This document shows positions 62,489-64,000 of a stretch of DNA of 64,000 nucleotides, in pieces. How positions within the stretch are numbered: position 1 is the stretch's first letter; each line of letters opens with the position of its first letter. Made by a program: the position numbers and the translations under genes. The notes beneath the pieces were generated by a model that worked only from the letters and a program-made list of their open reading frames with translations, searched no databases and was not told the DNA's origin. The DNA is from DASSUW01 sp963789005 (GTDB lineage: Bacteria; Actinomycetota; Thermoleophilia; Solirubrobacterales; Solirubrobacteraceae): NCBI GenBank assembly GCA_963789005.1, contig CAWBIZ010000015.1, positions 558,001 through 622,000 of the forward strand, given 5' to 3'.

Positions 62489-62771
62489 TTACGTGAATCT
62501 CGATGCGCGCCGGTTCGCCCGAATCAACGTAAATGCTCTAGACGAGCACTTACGTGGATTTCGATGATCGCCGGTTCGCCGAAATCCACGCAACACCGGC
62601 TTGACGGCACATGGGGTGTATCTCGACGATCCGCTCGGCGCCGAGATACACCCTTTGCTCCTAGGCGGAGCAGGTGTATTTCGATGATCGCGGCCGCGCC
62701 CGGATACACCTAACTCCCCTAGACGAGGAGAAAGGTGTATCTCGATGCCGCCGGGCGCGCCCGGATACACC
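62489..62771. repeat. Five covarying hairpin units with CTAG-centred linker hairpins
   Basis: Units start at 62489, 62550, 62615, 62673 and 62734. Stems in units 1-2 begin TTACGTG, those in 3-5 begin GGTGTAT, and in each case the 3' arm changes to match (for example GTGGATTTCG/CGAAATCCAC and GGTGTATCTCG/CGAGATACACC). The core ATYTCGATGATCG is shared. Linkers hold small palindromes: GCTC-TAGAC-GAGC, GCTCC-TAGGC-GGAGC and CTCC...GGAG. Confidence 0.9.
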
Positions 62772-62813
62772 AAACTCCCTTCCTCGCGCCGCGAAAGGCT
62801 CCCCAACCTCCCT

Positions 62814-63087
62814 ACCCAGCCGCAGTTGACGTTCGCCCGAGCCCACCGCACCGCCCGGCACCCTCACCCTCACCCTCCTTACCCAGCGCCAGTTGACGTT
62901 CGCCCGAGCCCACCGCACCGCCCGGCACCCTCACCCTCCTTACCCAGCCGCAGTTGGCGTTCGCCCGAGGCCGACGACCGCGGCCGGCGCCCCAGCTTCC
63001 CTACCCAGCCGCAGTTGACCTTCGCCGGAGGCCGACCGCCGCGGAAGGCGCCGCAGCTTCCTACCCAGCCGCAGTTGACGTTCGCCT
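62814..63087 (-). repeat. Five degenerate reverse-orientation units of the 61-bp repeat
   Basis: ACCCAGC marks recur at 62814, 62881, 62942, 63003 and 63063. The first interval is 67 because of an extra CACCCT. Each unit is the reverse complement of the left-block unit with many substitutions, so this is the older or less corrected arm. Confidence 0.9.
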
Positions 63088-63099
63088 AGCCTGACGCGC

Positions 63100-63511
63100 G
63101 TGTTGACCACCACTCCCGAGGACACGGAGCGCGCGGGCGCGGAGCTGGCCGCGACCCTCCGCCCCGGGGATGTCGTGCTCGTCTCCGGTGAGCTCGGGGC
63201 GGGCAAGACGACGTTCGTGCGCGGGGCGCTGGGCGCGCTCGGGGTCGCCGGGCCGGTGACGAGCCCGACCTTCGTCGTCGGTCACGCGTATGACGGCACG
63301 CAAGGGCCCGTTTCGCACCTCGACCTGTATCGCCTTGCAGGGATGGGGGACGAGGATCCCGGCCTGCTCGAGCCCGTTCTTCGCTCCCGACGCGATCGCG
63401 TTCGTCGAGTGGCCCGAGCAGGCGCCCGGGGCGTGGCCGGCGGCGAGGGTGGCGGCTCGCGTCCAGCTCGCGCACGCCGGAGGCGACTCGAGGACGGTCG
63501 AGGTCGCATGA
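63100..63511 (+). pseudogene. tsaE: tRNA threonylcarbamoyladenosine biosynthesis ATPase, frameshifted
   Basis: TsaE is the P-loop ATPase that works with TsaB and TsaD to make t6A in tRNA. The first frame (GTG 63100) encodes GELGAGKTTFVRG (Walker A), SPTFVVGHAY and HLDLYRLAGMGDEDPGLLEP. The family then continues FFAPDAIAFVEWPEQAPGAW in the next frame to TGA 63511. One extra base (G63376) after GAG-CCC accounts for this; without it the protein is 136 residues. Because t6A synthesis is normally essential, a sequencing error is as likely as real loss. The stop overlaps the tsaB start (ATGA). Confidence 0.88.
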
Positions 63512-64000
63512 TCCTCGGCTTCGACACCGCTACCTCGGCGACCGCCGCCGGCGTGTGGACGCCCGGCGGGCCGGCGGTCGAGCGCCGTGACGATCCCGCG
63601 CCGGACGGCCGGCCGGCACACGCGAGCCGGCTGCTCGTGCTGATCGAAGAGGCGCTGGCCGCCGCCGGCGCCGGCTGGGACGACGTCGAGCGGATCGCGG
63701 TCGGCGTCGGGCCGGGCGGCTTCACCGGGCTCCGTCTCGGCATCGCCACCGCCCGCGCGCTCGCCCAGACACGAAACCTCCCCCTCGTCGGAGTCTCCAG
63801 CCTCGAGGCACTCGCCGCGGGAGCCGCCGACGACGCCCGCCGCTTCGTCGCCGACGAGGCGCGCTGGGACGAGGACCGCGCGGTGACGCGCGACGCGGGG
63901 GTCAGACCCCTTGAGTCGCCGGGGCTCAAGGGGTCTGACCCCATCGGGGACGCCGACCGCGCGGCGGAAGGTAAAGGGGTCAGGCCCCTTCACGTCGTCG
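63508..64000 (+). CDS. tsaB: tRNA threonylcarbamoyladenosine protein TsaB, partial, with in-frame palindromic insert
   Basis: The product begins ILGFDTATSATAAGVWTPGG and has the TsaB hallmark VGVGPGGFTGLRLGIATARA and GVSSLEALA, so the identity is clear. It runs off the window. After about residue 120 an insert of more than 30 residues (RDAGVRPLESPGLKGSDPIG) is encoded by three copies of the GGGGTCAGACCCC palindrome, in frame with no stop. Known TsaB proteins go from this loop to an IDARRGE-like strand, which should follow. The insert sits at a surface loop of the fold (inference). Confidence 0.85.
   Translation, partial: MILGFDTATSATAAGVWTPGGPAVERRDDPAPDGRPAHASRLLVLIEEALAAAGAGWDDVERIAVGVGPGGFTGLRLGIATARALAQTRNLPLVGVSSLEALAAGAADDARRFVADEARWDEDRAVTRDAGVRPLESPGLKGSDPIGDADRAAEGKGVRPLHVV
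63898..63942. repeat. Palindromic repeat pair inside tsaB
   Basis: Arm GGGGTCAGACCCCTTGAG (63898-63915) and its exact reverse complement (63925-63942) flank nine bases. Each arm is itself a palindrome around one A. The same core occurs at 9586-9600. Confidence 0.9.
63974..63990. repeat. Third palindromic repeat copy in tsaB
   Basis: AAGGGGTCAGGCCCCTT has AAGGGG/CCCCTT arms and differs by one base from the copies at 63898 and 9586. It keeps the tsaB frame (GVRPL). Confidence 0.85.

Larger units (their letters stand above)
62214..63090. repeat. Mirrored 61-bp-period hairpin array (non-coding)
   Basis: This gene-free stretch has three blocks: four near-identical 61-bp direct units (62231-62474), five large hairpin units (62489-62771), and five degenerate units of the first type in reverse orientation (about 62814-63087). 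The right unit 62960-63020 aligns without gaps to the reverse complement of a left unit at 51 of 61 positions (counted by eye). All three blocks keep a spacing of about 61 bases. Frames through it are not genes because 61 is not a multiple of three. It lies between the surface-protein gene and tsaE. Confidence 0.9.

Noticed and set aside
62231..62713. Open frames of up to 150 codons through the 61-bp repeats
   Set aside because: They are made only of the repeat read in successive frames (61 is not a multiple of three), giving low-complexity Gly/Trp/Arg peptides with no start signal.
62214..63090. CRISPR array
   Set aside because: Repeats are 61 bp long and contiguous, with no unique spacers, and no cas genes are nearby.

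Overview
The window is a 64-kb stretch of very GC-rich DNA with dense, actinobacterial-style gene packing: many GTG and TTG starts, 4-base ATGA/GTGA overlaps, and convergent genes that share CTAG at their stops. Gene content (CUT1 sugar uptake with LacI regulators, a LexA-type box before uvrA, a sigma-70 gene without region 1.1, an AftD-like arabinosyltransferase homologue, and a fused response regulator/thioredoxin-reductase-like protein) fits a soil actinobacterium. I lean to class Thermoleophilia, order Solirubrobacterales; that assignment is inference, because no rRNA gene is present.

Layout. 1-1.1 kb: end of a ferric-reductase-like flavocytochrome gene and a small membrane protein. 1.1-8.4 kb: an amidase, a CUT1 ABC sugar importer (binding protein plus two permeases), a LacI repressor and a divergent GH13 glucosidase, with a LacI-type operator between the last two. 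8.4-14.9 kb: a debranching-type glycosidase, a second GH13 enzyme, a secreted six-hairpin glycosidase and a second LacI repressor. 14.9-21.7 kb: uvrB, a TetR-ABC export module, alkA, mutY and another TetR gene. 21.7-31.9 kb: a sensor kinase/fused regulator pair, a coiled-coil protein, carboxypeptidase Taq, uvrA and a membrane patatin. 31.9-39.5 kb: a LysM/SLT wall hydrolase, an acetyltransferase, a Pit/DUF47 phosphate module, a pantothenate operon, a family-4-like uracil-DNA glycosylase and a GNAT protein.

39.5-61.8 kb is a cell-surface glycan locus: glycosyltransferases, three flippase modules (one fused to a glycosyltransferase), a Wzy-like polymerase, an AftD-like GT-C enzyme, a double methyltransferase and an acyltransferase. 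A sigma-70 gene sits inside it with a near-consensus promoter and a structured, apparently non-coding 300-base stretch upstream. One GT2 gene there is split by a 1-base frameshift.

61.8-64 kb holds a sortase-type surface protein, then about 860 bp of non-coding DNA built on a 61-bp period, then tsaE (frameshifted) and tsaB (interrupted in frame by palindromic repeats). The 61-bp region is the most unusual part of the window. It has four near-identical direct units, five large hairpins whose two arms change together, and five degenerate units in the opposite orientation, so the whole block is one long inverted repeat.
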